A stretch of DNA of 64,000 nucleotides from Lepidostoma basale (GCA_022606425.2 JAHDVF020001356.1:245848-309847), one strand, 5' to 3'. Positions 1-11,843 are shown, counted from the first letter of the stretch. Translations and numbers: made by a program. Notes: generated by a model from the letters alone, not told the origin.

Positions 1-92
1 ATTTCCGATTTCGGTTAATTAAACATATATGTGAAACATAAAATCCCACACAGTAGCAGGTTTATAGAAGGTCGACTTAACACATTTATTGT

Positions 93-335
93 TTCTTGAA
101 CAATGATGTAAAACTGCATATCAAATAATTAATACGAAGTTCTTTTTTATACAAATGTTAGTATTATACTTAATTAATTATTAATGGAAATTACCTGTTA
201 CGACATGACACGAGGCTAAGGCATTATGAAATTTGAAACGAATGAAAACGTCTGTTTTCTAGAAGTTTTATTATATTCAATGGGAATGACATGTTTCGCC
301 TTGTTAAGGTATCTATGATAAAATATTATTTGTCA
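93..335 (+). repeat. Hairpin MITE family H1, partial copy
   Basis: Contains the family landmarks TTCTTGAACAATGATG, AAAACGTCTGTTTTCTAG, TTTTATTATATT and ATGACATGTTTCGCC. The same landmarks recur near 2.4, 23.5, 28.9, 29.4, 32.4, 32.6, 47.4, 48.5 and 59.6 kb. The palindromic copy at 2.4 kb shows that this is one arm of a hairpin element. No coding capacity. Confidence 0.6.
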
Positions 336-357
336 TTACTGCAAATAGAAATATATC

Positions 358-892
358 CACAGAAGCAAAGATGGCAGTGCACAATGGAGTTCTAGTGCCT
401 ACCCTCATCTATGGAAGTGAAGCTAGGAGCTGGCAAAAGAAGGATGAAAGCAGGATAAACGCCGTAGAAATGAGATCACTAAGAAGAATGTGCGGGAAAA
501 CGTTGTATGATAGAATACCGAACGATGAAATAAGAACGAAATGTAAGGCAGATGACTGCATCATGGATAAAATTAAAAAAAGGATACCTGAGATGGTTTG
601 GACATATGGAACGAATGGATGAGAGTAGAATGGTTAAAAAGTTGTACAGAGTGAGTGGAAAAAGAAGCCAAGGACGACCGAGGTAAACATGGCATGGCCA
701 AATTAATCAATTATTATTATCTTATTACTAAAAGGCGGTCACATTCGAAGTCGGAATAATCGACGTGCGTGCATGGTACGATGTATGAATGTGGTGAGGT
801 ATGCCAGGACAGAGCATTGTGGCGATCCATCCTCTCTGCCTACTCCTCCTAGGAAATGGCGTGATGGTTAGTTAGTTAGTTAGTTAGTTGAT
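358..892 (+). pseudogene. LINE-G fragment (RTE-like), C-terminal part with (TTAG)n tail
   Basis: 5'-truncated copy of the dominant non-LTR retrotransposon family. It opens at the post-RT segment (MAVHNGVLVPTLIYGSEA) and stays open for 83 codons, to the stop near 620. It then runs out of frame through the conserved R-x-GRPRKTWHDQINQIL and RRACMTRCMNV regions. It ends in the family 3' signature GGCGTGATG followed by five GTTA repeats. The reverse transcriptase catalytic region is absent. In full copies this region follows the RT core and is probably involved in nucleic-acid binding, which is an inference from position. Confidence 0.85.
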
Positions 893-1685
893 AAAATATT
901 TATTAATTTAACATTATCAAACATTCACATTCATTCCCATTTACTATTATATAAGAATACTTCTAGAAAAGAGTTCTTACATTTCATTCGTATTCATTTA
1001 ATATATTTAATTATTATAACAATTACAAGAAGCTTGCTTTTGAGAAGAAGATTATCCTGCATGCGTAATAATAATCTATATAAATAATATATGTCGTGAA
1101 ATACATTAACATTAATTGTTTGAAGGTGTCATTGTTAAGATATACAGTATTCACAATAATGTAACAATGCTCTTAAATACATCCCATGGCGCGACATTGA
1201 GCAGTGGGATATACAGTTCTCAAGTTAGCGAAAGTGGATCAGTCCTTTCATCACCTGGGCCCGCTGGCATCCCGGGGGGCGCCGATCAATATCACTTACT
1301 AATCTACCAACTTGTCGGCATTTTCATAATCTATACTTTTCATTAACTGCGCCGTTACCTCGTTACTCTGTTGATGACTTGACTAATTGAGTCAAAAGTC
1401 CAAGTTGTCGTTAAAACGATCGCGACTTCATTAGGGCGCGCGATCGGCGCCGCGCCCGCCGGGATTAATGAGGGGCGCTCCCGGGAAACTTATTTTTATT
1501 TAGGCATTCCCAAGTTATAATTCTGCGGTCGGGGCGAGCTGTTATTTATCACAATTAATGTCTCTATTTAAACAGACAGTCGTAATATAACATGTTCGCT
1601 GAAACTCAACTTTAAAGCTATGCTGTACTCCCCTTATAAAATAATGTCGATTCGCGTGCTACGCTATGTAATTATATCATCATAA
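893..1685. other. Non-coding, no recognised element
   Basis: AT-rich sequence with a GC-rich patch at about 1250-1530. No splice-flanked reading frame or repeat is recognised. The 76-codon frame at 1116-1346 has no family resemblance. Confidence 0.5.
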
Positions 1686-1689
1686 TATA

Positions 1690-1880
1690 AATAATAACGT
1701 GGAGACCATGGGAAAATAGGAAAAGCGTCGGCAGCCCGCTAAAAAGGTGGGCCGACGACATTGCTGCCGTGGGGGATGTGGTTGCAGCTGGCAGAAAATA
1801 GAGACGAGTAAAAAGAAAGGGAAGAGGACTATGCCTAGTAGTGGACCGATGAAGGCTGACAAAGAAAAAGAAGAAGAATA
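1690..1880 (+). pseudogene. RTE-like LINE 3' end with (GAA)n tail
   Basis: A short 3' fragment. Translation gives a tryptophan-rich stretch (WRPWENRKSVGSPLKRWADD) typical of the last ~50 residues of RTE-type ORFs (W-RPR-GKRSRGRP-RW-DD). Stops follow, then AAAGAAAAAGAAGAAGAA. RTE elements usually end in short 3' UTRs with simple repeats, which fits. It is the same family or close to the minus-strand pieces at 14.1 and 46.2 kb. Confidence 0.65.
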
Positions 1881-2342
1881 TAAATAGGCAAAAACCTGAA
1901 TGTCACCAAGAAAAAGAACGTGAATATTTTGAATACAAGAGAACGAGAGTGGAATGCTTCGACTCTTTCTAAAAGTAACGAAAACGTTAAACGTTAAACG
2001 GATTAAAAAAAAATCATTATGTTTTTTTTGTATGGTAGTTGTGTAGAAAACAAAAGGAGAAAAAATTGGTATTGCTATTTGTGAATTTTTAATATGTGAA
2101 AAAAAAAAACATTAAAAGTTAAAACTTATTGCTGATTATCATTGTACAGTGAAATACGTTTAAAGGGTAGAAAATCTTTACTTCCGTGAATATGTATTTC
2201 ACAGGATGCAACTAGTATATAATATTATATGTACATAATTATTATCAGAGAATCGAATTATTTGTATTATATTGAAACACATATTCAATCTGTGCAACAA
2301 TTTTTTTTTAAAATTGAATATTCTTTGGATAACCGACGTCCT

Positions 2343-2555
2343 TAAATATAATTAATATGTATGAAAACGTCAGCCTTCTAGGAGTTTTATTATATTTTAG
2401 ATGGGATGACATGTTTCGCCCTTCTAAGGCATTGTAAAATTCGAAACAAGTCAATCCATCAAAAATATTATAAAACTTCTAGAAGACGTTTTCATTTATA
2501 TTAATTATTTAATATGGAGTATTACATCATTGTTAAAGAAACAATTAATCCTTAA
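2343..2555. repeat. Hairpin MITE family H1, palindromic copy
   Basis: The left arm (ATGAAAACGTCAGCCTTCTA, TTATATTTTAGATGGGATGA) is the reverse complement of the right arm (TCTAGAAGACGTTTTCAT, TACATCATTGTTAAAGAAAC). The centre is near GGCATTGTAAAATTCG. It would fold as one long stem. This copy defines the family. No ORF. Confidence 0.7.
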
Positions 2556-2839
2556 ATATAGTTATTATTTAACTAAAGTAGAATTACTCTCTTCCATGTC
2601 AATTTAAAAATTAAGAAACAAAATTTACAAAGTATGGCGAACATAGAAGAAATTAAGAAACAGTTTCACGAATAAAAAACCTGTTTAATATTACTAAAAT
2701 ATTTGTAAATATTCTGGTCAATTATTTGGCGTATAAAATAGGAGTGGATACTCCAGGCGACTTCTAACAGTGCGATAGGAGGCGGTAGCCTCTTCGCATT
2801 GTGTTAATAAAAGTAGTTTGCTAAATGCTAAACAATCAT

Positions 2840-3148
2840 TCTTCATAGATGGCGTTAGTGGATGGATTGTATAGATTAATCTAAAAAATTAATTAGTACA
2901 ATCAAATCTACATAGATGGCTAACTGGAACTGCCACGTGAAAATATGTATGGATTTGGAGTATATATACAACTTCCAAAAATGTATCATACATGATCATA
3001 ACAATGGTGGAATGGGGAATGTTGTAGTTACATAAAGCGTGCGCTTAACCCAACCAATGACAGGTCATAAGTCCTGTAAACACCTTGATCATCCATATTC
3101 AGTTTCCAGTTTGTTTCTTCGTCTCTATTGAGATACAATTAAAAAATC
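2840..3148. repeat. TIR element family H2, partial copy
   Basis: The right half is very close to the element at 18210-18568. Shared blocks include GGAATGGGGAAT, CGCTTAACCCAACCAATGAC, AGGTC and CGTCTCTATTGAGATACAAT. The left terminal inverted repeat is missing or unrecognisable. Confidence 0.6.
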
Positions 3149-3256
3149 TAAAATATATATTTAATTGAATTTTTATACCATTGCATTGCGTGTAAATAAT
3201 ATATTGATAGAAGAATGAAAGGTTTTTGTCTATTTTAAGTTTTACAAATTAAAATA

Positions 3257-3725
3257 TTCTTCTTCTTCTTCTTCAGCTTATCGCCGTCCACTCTTGGACG
3301 AAAGCCTCCTCCATGTCTATCCATGTCAACCTCTCCTGCTCAGTGTGCATCCATAGCACCCCAACGTATCGTTCCCTCCACCTCATAGGTCTTCCTACTC
3401 TTCTTGTCGTGTCTCTCGGTCTCCAATTTAGTAGTATTTTGGTCCATCTTTCGTCTGCAGCTCTAGCGACATGCCCTACCCATTTCCATTTTAAAGTGAT
3501 CACCCGGTGGATCACGTCTGTGACTCTTGTTTTATCCCTCACCGTTTCGTTCCTGACTCTATCTCTAAGGGACAGGGCTAGCATGGCTCTCTCCATCGCT
3601 CGCTGCATGACTCTTAGTCTCTCTGCACTGTGTTTTGCCAGAGTGGCAGTTTCTAGACCATATGTACTTACTGTTAAAATATTATGATTGGGTAGTAAGA
3701 TAAAAACTTTTATTTTGTAATCCAA
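3257..3725 (-). pseudogene. RTE-like LINE family D, C-terminal ORF fragment
   Basis: A 150-codon open frame (3273-3725) matching the C-terminal region of insect RTE-type ORF2. It runs from a YGLET block through SAERLRVMQRAMERAM, SLRDRVRNE and LKWKWVGHVARA to W-RPRDTTRRVGRP-RWRE, ending WIDMEEAFVQEWTA. The stop is followed directly by an (AAG)n tail, seen as TTCTTCTTCTTC on the plus strand at 3257-3272. The copy is truncated 5' and lacks the RT core. An internally deleted relative lies at 47600-47822 on the plus strand. Family membership is clear from motif order. RTE as the clade is an inference. Confidence 0.8.
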
Positions 3726-4418
3726 TTGAGTAAACTGAGTTTACTTTTATTAAACTTCTGTTTAAAATTTGTGACTATTGGATTAATTGACTCACTCACA
3801 AGATCTAAACAAACCAACTGATATCATTATGTTGACTTTCTGGTGCTATTACACAACTGTTCATTGATTTTATGACAGAATTCAAAGTAATCAAGATTAT
3901 AAGGCTAAAATAAAACACATCGCTAATTACAATGAAGAGGCACACTTGTTCGTAGTAGATGTAACGCGTGTTCTCTTGCGGGTAGATTTTTGCGTACATT
4001 TTAAAGCGCACAACTCACCGCATGCCGATACTTAAGAAGTCATCTAATCCGGGGCTTAATTAAAACCATTCAAAATCAAAATCCTTTATCAAAATGGCTC
4101 CCCCAATGCTGCTTTAATAAAGGCCAGGCGGGCTGTCAAGTGTTTGGTTCCTTGCTGGAAAATTATCCCACCCGCTGAAAAGTTTTTCTTCAAAGCGCTT
4201 CTTAGCTCCGATCTGGAATCGGGAGATTTGCCCGCTTCGGAATCCCGTTTGAGCAACTAACTTGGTGAGTTCAAGTGGTCCGCTTTCTTCGGGATTTCAA
4301 CCCCGAATGAAAAAAAACGAAATGCCGCTTTTTGTAAGTATATTTTTGCTGTTAATATATTAAAGCTTTGAGAACCACAATTGCCTGTTATTTAAAAAAA
4401 ATATTTTAAATAAATTTG
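3726..4418. other. Non-coding, no recognised element
   Basis: Mixed-composition sequence, somewhat GC-richer at 4090-4300. No recognisable gene, RNA or repeat. Confidence 0.45.
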
Positions 4419-6119
4419 ACAACCATCACGCCGTTTCCCCGCAGGGGTAGGCAGAGAGAATGGACCGCCACACTACTCTATCCTGGCAAGCCTCTCTATC
4501 TTCCTCCACATTCATACAACGAGTCATACACGCACGTCGATTCCTCCGACTTCTAACATGACCAACCTTTAAAATTTGATTAATTTGGTCATGCCATGTT
4601 TTCCTCGGTCTGCCTCGACTTCGTACCTCATTTACATCATTAACGTTCACTTTCTTAACCATTCTTTCTCCATCCATGCGTTCCATATGTCCGAACCAAC
4701 GCAGCGATCCTTTCATAATTCCGATCCTTCTTCCGCTCTACATTCCTTTCTTATATCTCGATTCTGTCGTATATCGTTCTACCACACATACGTCTTAGGG
4801 ACCTCATCTCTACCGCATTTATTCTACTCTCATCCTTCTTCTGCCAGTTCCATGCTTCGCTTCCATACATTAGGGTTGGGACCAGAACTCCATTGTGAAC
4901 GGCCGTTTTCGCTTTCTTTGCTAAATTCTTCTTTCCAATAACTATTTTCAAAGCTCCATTCACTTTGTTACCCGCACCAACTCTTCTTTTGACATCACTA
5001 TCCGTTCGGGCATCTGCTGTGAACATGCTACCTAAATACACAAATTCCCTCACCTGTTCCAAGTTCTCTTCGTTCACAATTATATTACAAACTGTCATTT
5101 GCTCTTCCCTTTCGAAAACCATCACCTTTGACTTTCCGACATTCATCATTAAATCATTTGACTTGCATACCTCATTCATTCTCGACACCAAGATTTGTAA
5201 TTCGTCCGCACTATCCGCAACGAGAACGGCATCGTCCGCGTAAAGCAGACAGTTTACAGACAGATCACTCATCTTAGCACCAGCATTTATACCTTTAAGT
5301 TTTTTCATACACTTGTCCATATACAGATTGAACAACCATGGAGACATCACGCAGCCCTGCTTAACACCCTTCGTGATATCAAACCAAGGCGTGATGTCTC
5401 CATTTACCCTAACACTGGTAGTGCTCCCTTCGTAGAGAGAAGCAACCGCCCGTATCAGTTTTGTGTTCACTCCGTATTCGGACAAGATTGACCACAGTTT
5501 ATCTCTGTTCACTCGATCATAGGCTTTTTGCAAATCGACAAACGCACAGAAAAGCTTACGGTTTTTGGCCATAAACTTCTCCGCAAGCGTTCGAAGTGCA
5601 AAAATCTGATCCATACATCCTCTTCCGGTCATAAAAGCGCCTTGAACATCCCATACTCTTTCAGTCGTCTTCTTTTTTACTCTTTCTATTAAAATTCGGC
5701 CGTAGAGTTTACCAACGGCGCTTAACAGACTTATTGCCCGGTGATTTCCGCAGTCCATACGAGACCCCTTTCCCTTATATAGAGGCATGATAACAGCCTT
5801 CCTCTAAATACTGGTTAAAGAGTCTGTATAACCACGCTGCAACAATCGACCCACCGTTTTTAATAAACTCCAAAGCGACACAATCATAACCAACAGCTTT
5901 TCCACCTTTCATACAGCTTACAGATTTTACTATTTCGTTCAAACTTATTTCTGTCATATCTCTTTTGCTTTTCGTGCAACTCACATTTGTAACGCTCCTT
6001 CTCATTGAACTCTCAGTCATTTCACTGCCATATATATCTTTAAAGTATTCCATCCATCTTCCTTGTATACTGTCAAAATCAGTAATCATTCTTCCCTCAC
6101 AACTCAAAATTGCTGCCAA
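4419..6119 (-). pseudogene. LINE-G longest copy: linker, reverse transcriptase and C-terminal region
   Basis: Best-preserved member of the (TTAG)n-tailed LINE family. Three frames carry it, separated by two frameshifts: 5775-6119 (pre-RT linker with GRWMEYFKDIYG and MKGGKAVGYD), 4751-5788 (345 codons, RT core) and 4426-4716 (C-terminus, GRPRKTWHDQINQIL to the stop). In the 345-residue frame, motif A is FVDLQKAYDRV (Asp85), motif B is KQGCVMSPWLF (143-153), motif C is YADD (183-186), and YLGSMF follows at 251. The catalytic residues are therefore intact but the ORF is broken. The 5' endonuclease part is missing, as expected from 5'-truncated target-primed insertion. The tail here is only GGCGTGATGGTTG. 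RTE-like is the most probable clade, but the assignment is by eye. Confidence 0.9.
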
Positions 6120-8067
6120 AAGGATCGAGAATGTAGTGAATTTTGTAATTTTTTTAGAGATTTCATTTAATTATTCTAATTTCTCACATTTCCTCGATGA
6201 AAGTTTGAGCCAAAACTGGAAAATTTTAATTACACGTACTTACTAACTACCTGAAAGTAATTAATTTTCGAATAAACGTCCGGGAGATTTATAAGTTTAT
6301 TTTTAATTAAACATGGGGAGAATCAATCTTAGGCAAGAAGTTTTTAAATAAGAAAAGTTTTTATTCGAGAGCATGAATGGGTTGACCCCCCGCCCCCCGG
6401 TCCCGGCGCCCGGTGGCGGTAATTATCAGATGCTAATAGCAACTCACCAGCGCTTAGCAGACAAGAAGGAAACCGCCTCGTCATCCCGGGAAACAGGTTA
6501 TTTTACTTAATTAATTATTTTTTGTTTACGGCTTAATCTTACTTCGAGGAAAAAGTCGTTTACTGATTCAACACAACGAACGCAAATGATTTAACGGTAA
6601 TTTTTGATGCTTAACAATGTTTCTTTAATAAAATGAAATGCAAAAAATATTTTATATAGTTTAATGCAACTGACAATTTATGACTCCGTAAACGTAGCGC
6701 GTAGCAACACTACATCACTAACCTGAACATATAATCCAAACGCCGTCACCCGCGATGAAGGACAAAATATAGCAGTTTAACTTGTCTGAAAACTGAGATA
6801 TTGACAAGCTAGTATTTCAGCTGGGTACGCCAACAACCAGCAGTTTCTGAGTTTTTATGACTAGCATTTTAACGTTAATTCTTTTGTAATATTTCCCCAG
6901 CATCTGGATGAATGAGTTAAGTAATGAACTTTCTAGAGTAATTGACATTTGTTTCATAAGACCTTAGTTCCAGAAGTTTTTTTTTCCGAAGTAAGAATTT
7001 CCTGAGTTCGGATTTTTCACGCTTCACATTGATATAATGCTCTCCTTTCCGAGCCATAAATCCCTTTCCGGCCGCCATTCAAAAAAATTAAACCCTCAGA
7101 AATCCGGGCGCCCTCGACCGCCTGTCGAGAATTGTTTGAACCTCATTGACCGTAATAATTCCACCAGGTCCTGCGAGGAGTATTCCGGGCGGTCCTTGCC
7201 GCAACCCTTCCACTGGCCCGCGATGATGTCATCACAATCAGATATGGAGCTTTGGAACACGAGCCAAACTATTTACTCGGCTATTACCGCCCCTGATATT
7301 GCTAAAACCAATACGTAAAACACATTCCGCATATTTTACGGCCGCATTAGCATTATTTATCAAATAACAACTTTACTAAAAGTTTACTCGATTGTTATTA
7401 ACCGTAAACATTTGAAGGGATTTAATTCAATAAATTATCACCATTCTCGCAAGTAGGGAGGTTTGACGTCATTTCAGAATATCAGTGGCACCCTTCGGTT
7501 TAATAAACGAACATCTATTATCAAAATTAATTATTCACTAAACGTACGCTCGGAGGTGCCAAAATTCCGTGAATCGTTATCGATAGGGCTGTCCCCAACC
7601 TTGCGAAAAGGCGCAATCTCGGTAGCGAGACTAATTGGCAGCCACCCCACACAACAATAGACCAACCCACTTTGTATCCAGGCCATGATGGCTCTACGTT
7701 TCTAAACTCATTGTCCAAATGGATTTCAAGTATTTAACTACTTGTAACTGCTCTAGAGCACCTGCTGGTATCTAGAGGACCGTATCAATTATGTAAGTGA
7801 TTTTACGCAATATTTCATCATTTATATTCATGAATTTATATATATGCAATTGTTACGATATGTTACATATATAAAGACTTTAACATTCTTTTAACTTCGA
7901 TTGTGCGGTGCATGATATTTGCAGTCTAAAATAATTGGTGTACAAATACAGAAAACTGTATTTGCAGCTAACATATATGATTGTTTTTATTTTATTAACC
8001 TGTTAACTTTAGCTCCACACTATAATTTATGAGTAAAAATATGATTTTTATTTATTTATATTTATAC
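6120..8067. other. Unique non-coding DNA
   Basis: No transposon or gene recognised. GC-rich patches at about 6385-6490 and 7050-7230 stand out from the AT-rich background. Short open frames in them (for example 7037-7318) show no domain, codon pattern or splice context that I can support. Probably intronic or intergenic host DNA. Confidence 0.45.
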
Positions 8068-8090
8068 AAAAATGAGATAAAACAAATATT

Positions 8091-8323
8091 ATAAAAATGT
8101 ATTTTACATTATTTGCTTTAGATTTATTTTGTGGATGTTGGACGATCGAAGTGTGCGCGGGAGATGCCTATTGGTGGCGATGAGGTTTGCAACCCATCAC
8201 ACCGCGTCTCCCACGGGGCGAAAAAAGAAGGATGGAGTGACGCATCGGTTAAAGTGTGACAGTACATTCTTTCTGCCTATCCTTTCGGAGAGACGGCGTG
8301 ATGGTTGGTTAGTTAGTTAGTTT
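8091..8323 (+). mobile_element. SINE-G copy 1, with target-site duplication
   Basis: A ~230-bp element matching 23068-23299 and 55123-55290. The AT-rich 5' part leads into a GC-rich core that can fold on itself: CGCGGGAGA pairs with TCTCCC(G/A)CG, and inside it GGTG-GATG-GGTT pairs with AACC-CATC-CACC. The last ~60 bases, from GTGTGACAGT to GGCGTGATGG and the (TTAG)n tail, are the same as the 3' end of LINE-G. A ~23-bp direct repeat, AAAAATGAGA(taa/cac)AACAAATATT, flanks it at 8068-8090 and 8324-8346. No coding capacity. Pol III A and B boxes are not convincing. GGTTTGCAACC sits where a B box might be. Confidence 0.8.
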
Positions 8324-8346
8324 AAAAATGAGACACAACAAATATT

Positions 8347-9037
8347 TAGGCGACTCATTTGAAAAAAAAAACGGTAAAAAAATACAATCTGTTATCTAAA
8401 TGAAACTAAAAGATAGAACATAGTATCTGAAAAAGGATTCCAAATATGTCGGCGTCATTGAGGCAGTACTCTTACAGAATTCGCAATACATATATTTTTA
8501 ATGTATACGACCTCGCTGATACTAAAAATGTTCACATCCTAGATGATAAGATTCAACGTCCTAATTTCTCTTTCTATTGGTATCACCAAAGGCAGGTTGT
8601 TTATGCGTGACGGGGCAAAAAAACAATTGATGAACTGTAACTATCTGTCTAAGGTGTAAATAAAGTCAACCGCAGTTCAAAACCATCATTTTTACTGCAA
8701 ATGTAGCCAGACGTATAATAGGGGTTTATACATAAAATGTCTTAACGTAATATTAATGCTTTTAGATAAGTAAATTGAATAAATACTATGGAATAGCCAT
8801 TTTCATTTTCGGTGTCACGTCAGATCCCTCTGATGTTGACTATCGTTTGTGAGTAGGCGTTCTCTCTGAACTATTAATAGTGTGATTAAACGTTAAGTGA
8901 AATTAAATGTTCTCATATCTATTAAAATTGTATTCATTATATTTAAACATTCATTTATAAAAAAATGATTAGAACAAATAGCCTAAAAATAATTGAAGAA
9001 ACTCACAGGCTAATTGAATGTTTCAAATTGAAATCTA
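8347..9037. other. Non-coding, no recognised element
   Basis: AT-rich sequence. No gene, RNA or repeat recognised. Confidence 0.45.
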
Positions 9038-9625
9038 AGATGCGAAATCTCCGTACGCCAAGAAAAAAATTGAACAGGTAGACCAATTCAGATATCTCGG
9101 AAGCGAAGAAACCAGCTCTAATGACTTCCCCAGAGTAGTAAGGTCACAGGTAGATAAGGCTGCAATGGTTGCAGGCTGCCTGAAATATGTCAAATGGAGA
9201 AACAAGGACATGAGGACTGACAGCAAGGTACGCATTTATAAGACCTGTGTGCGACCAATCTGAGGGCAGACACTGTCAAGACAAAGAGCATGCTCAGGAC
9301 AACCGAGATGAAAACACTCCGCGCTATAGCTGGCAAAACCCTACGTGATCGAGTTAGGAATACAGCAATTCGAGAAATCTGCGAGGTCGAATATGTGGTC
9401 AGATGGGGACGTCAAAGACGGCAATACTGGCCACAAAACAAGTAGAAAGAATGAGGTCAAATAGGATACCATACATAGCTCTCCATGGAACGCCAAACGG
9501 ACAACGTCGACCAGGAAGACCCTCGATACGGTGGAGAGAAAGCTTGAATTCAGCGTCTCAAGAGGACCCGCCTGAAATTACAAACTCCTGGGTCTATCAA
9601 AAGTGAAGAAGAAAAAAAAGTTGAA
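9038..9625 (+). pseudogene. LINE family C fragment, copy 1
   Basis: The translation (with frameshifts) gives the post-RT region of a non-LTR retrotransposon: QVDQFRYLGSEETS, then KVRIYKTCVRP. A further block reads RVRNTAIREICEVEYVVRWG and ends with RPGRPSIRWRE. It then terminates in AAGTGAAGAAG plus an A-rich run. The same series of blocks occurs at 62545-63160. Several frameshifts and stops break it. No RT catalytic motifs are included. Confidence 0.8.
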
Positions 9626-10003
9626 ATCATGAATACAAGCAGAAGGGAAATATAAAAGGTTGTGACAATGTCGTAAGGTGAAGGAGGCAACGGAGAAGAC
9701 ATTGGTATTCACACGTGAAAATAACAGATTCATCTAGACTTCCTCACATTGTATTGTACAGTCAACCACCAATAATATTGGTCAAGAGCCGGGAATCAAC
9801 TACGCAAGTAGCTAATCTCTCTCCTGCATTAAGAAGAAGGCGATTTCTCATCGAATTTTCTATCGAAAACCCAAGCAGCAAGAGACCACCAGGAAGGCCG
9901 CCAACCTTTATGGGAGGATGAGACCACAATTTTATATTACTTCTTTTATTTTTTTCCCACTGCCTTGTGGTGACAAATATCACAGTGAAGTAAAATAAAA
10001 TAA
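9626..10003. other. Non-coding, no recognised element
   Basis: Open frames exist on both strands (9715-9921, 9762-9983), but I recognise no family in either. May be part of an unidentified repeat. Confidence 0.35.
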
Positions 10004-10160
10004 GAAGTCGGAAGAATCCAAGTGCGCTTATGACTTGCTGTATGAACGTGGAAGAATCTAGAGAGGTGTGTCAGGATAGAGTAGTGTTTATGGTGCATTC
10101 TTTTTGCCTACCCATGCGAAGAAACGGCGTGATAGTTTGTTGTTTGTTGTTGTTGTTGTT
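10004..10160 (+). pseudogene. LINE-G tail fragment
   Basis: Only the last ~150 bases of the family: degenerate NRRACMTRCMNVEES-EVCQDR region, then CTGCCTACC and AACGGCGTGATAG. The tail is (TTG)n instead of (TTAG)n. Confidence 0.7.
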
Positions 10161-10786
10161 GTTATTGTCTACTATAATTATTATTTTTAGCACTTTTAAA
10201 TACTTTGTTCAACTTAATTTGTCCTAGTTTAACTTCCATTTCGTATGATACTGTCATCTGTTTACTCGTTTATGTGTGGGTGCTTTATAAAATGTTCTGT
10301 GGTATGCGAAAACATATTATTAATAAGAATATTTAAAACGTGTGATGCTGTCAAATACACCAATTAATTAAAATATATTTCTTTACTTTGTTGACAAATG
10401 ACCTCTACGTCAAATACTCTATATGAGAATTATACAAACCTTCATGTTTTATATTCCTCTTCGCATTTGATATTCGGATATTTCGCATCACATAATTTAA
10501 AATTTTCCTTTGCACTCGAAGGGAGACGTCAACTCATACGATTGCATAAAATATGTATGAAAAATCGTCGCCACAAAGTTAGTTAGTTCGCGGCATCTGC
10601 AGAAAGACGATAACACAGTCTCCGCCGATATTTATTCGGTATCACGCTCCTCGCAGTACCGTCTGCCAACGGGCGTCTTTAAAATTCTTCGATACGAGTT
10701 TTCTGATAGTTTTCGAATCGTTGAAATAATTTTTATTTTACAAAACAGCCACAGCATGATGTTTATAAAAATTGAAATAGTTATGA
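10161..10786. other. Non-coding, no recognised element
   Basis: AT-rich sequence with no recognised gene or repeat. Confidence 0.4.
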
Positions 10787-11069
10787 TACCAACCCTTATG
10801 TATGGAAGCGAAGCATGGAACTGCCAAAAGAAGGATGAATAAGAAGCAGAAATAGAGGAAGACCGAGGAAAACGTGGCATGATCAAATAAATCAAATATT
10901 GAATGTTGGCCATGTGAGGAGTCAGAGAAATCGACGCACGTGCGTGACACGATGTATGAATGTTGAGGAAGCGAGAAAAATATGTCAGGAAAGAAAAGTG
11001 TGGCAGTCCATTCTTTCTGCCTACCCCTTCGGGAGACGGCGTGATGGTTAGTTAGTTAGTTAGTTAGAA
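10787..11069 (+). pseudogene. LINE-G copy with internal deletion
   Basis: Starts at the PTLMYGSEAWN-QKKDE block and jumps directly to the RNRGRPRKTWHDQINQIL block, so ~200 bases are missing inside. It then runs to the 3' end (CTTCGGGAGACGGCGTGATGG) with a clean (TTAG)n tail. A minus-strand relative starts ~75 bp away, so the two tails face each other. Confidence 0.8.
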
Positions 11070-11139
11070 ATAGTTTTAAATTAACATAGTCATTAATCTT
11101 TATGTATAAAGTCCTCGATAAATTAAAACACTAAATAAC

Positions 11140-11260
11140 TAACCTTCACACTGTCTCCCCGCAGGGGTAGAAAAAAATGATGGATCGACACATTTATCTT
11201 TCTTGACATATTTCTCACGCTTTCTTAAAATTCATACATTATGTTACGTCATTAAAACAC
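11140..11260 (-). pseudogene. LINE-G tail fragment facing the previous copy
   Basis: On the minus strand it carries the family end (CCCCTGCGGGG hairpin, then AGTGTGAAGG and TTAG repeats). It is degenerate beyond ~100 bases. It may be the 3' end of the same copy as the RT fragment at 11437-11735, with an unrelated or deleted middle. Confidence 0.65.
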
Positions 11261-11436
11261 CATACTATCTGATTCATTGGTTATTTTGAAAAATTGTGTA
11301 AATCTTCATATGAAATATTTAAAGAAGGTGCCTTCACGTGTGGTGTTAATGAAAATATAACGCCGGCGTCCTTCGAAATGACACGAAATCCATAGAAAGT
11401 GGTGAAGTAAGGCCTTGACAATGATATGAAGAAAAA

Positions 11437-11735
11437 TTATAATATCATACCGTGAAGTTTTGTGCTTATTCTGTCCAGACAATATTTTAAATAAAATGAG
11501 TCTACCATATTTACGCGATCACATGCTTCTTGCAAATCGACAAACTCACAGAAAACGTTGCGGTTCTTAGCCGTATATTTTTTTGTCAATTTACGAAGTG
11601 CAAGTATTTGATCCACACATTGTCTACAATTTATAAAGACTCTTTGCATATCCCAGAATTTGTTACTCGTCATCATTCTTACACTTTCTATTAAATTTCT
11701 GCCATAGACTTCACCAACGACACTCAAAATACTTA
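11437..11735 (-). pseudogene. LINE-G reverse transcriptase fragment
   Basis: A 96-codon frame aligning with residues ~22-115 of the RT frame at 4751-5788. Matching blocks are VGEVYGRNLIESV, CVDQILALRKL and NVFCEFVDLQEACDRVN, so motif A is preserved with its Asp. Motifs B and C are absent. Truncated on both sides. Confidence 0.75.
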
Positions 11736-11751
11736 TACTTATATCTTATAT

Positions 11752-11843
11752 CTAGAAAGATGGCTGGACGTTATCATCCTAGGACAGCTCACCATCACAA
11801 ACAGATCATATGACCTAGACTAAGTAGAAGAAGAAGAGGAATA
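11752..11843 (+). repeat. Short GAA-tailed repeat, copy 1
   Basis: About 90 bp containing AAAGATGGCTGGAC, ATCATCCTAGGACA and CATATGACCTAGACTAAG, ending in GAAGAAGAAG. The reverse complement occurs at 32637-32722. The simple-repeat tail suggests the 3' end of an RTE-like LINE or its SINE. Family unknown. Confidence 0.55.

Noticed and set aside
861..889. (TTAG)n as telomeric repeat
   Set aside because: Insect telomere repeat is TTAGG. Here the unit is TTAG and always follows the LINE-G or SINE-G 3' end.
7037..7318. 93-codon plus-strand frame in a GC-rich patch
   Set aside because: No splice sites, domain or start context. Length is compatible with chance in GC-richer DNA.
9715..9983. Overlapping frames on both strands with Pro/Arg-rich stretches
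   Set aside because: Mirror each other and match no family I know. Left as unannotated non-coding DNA.
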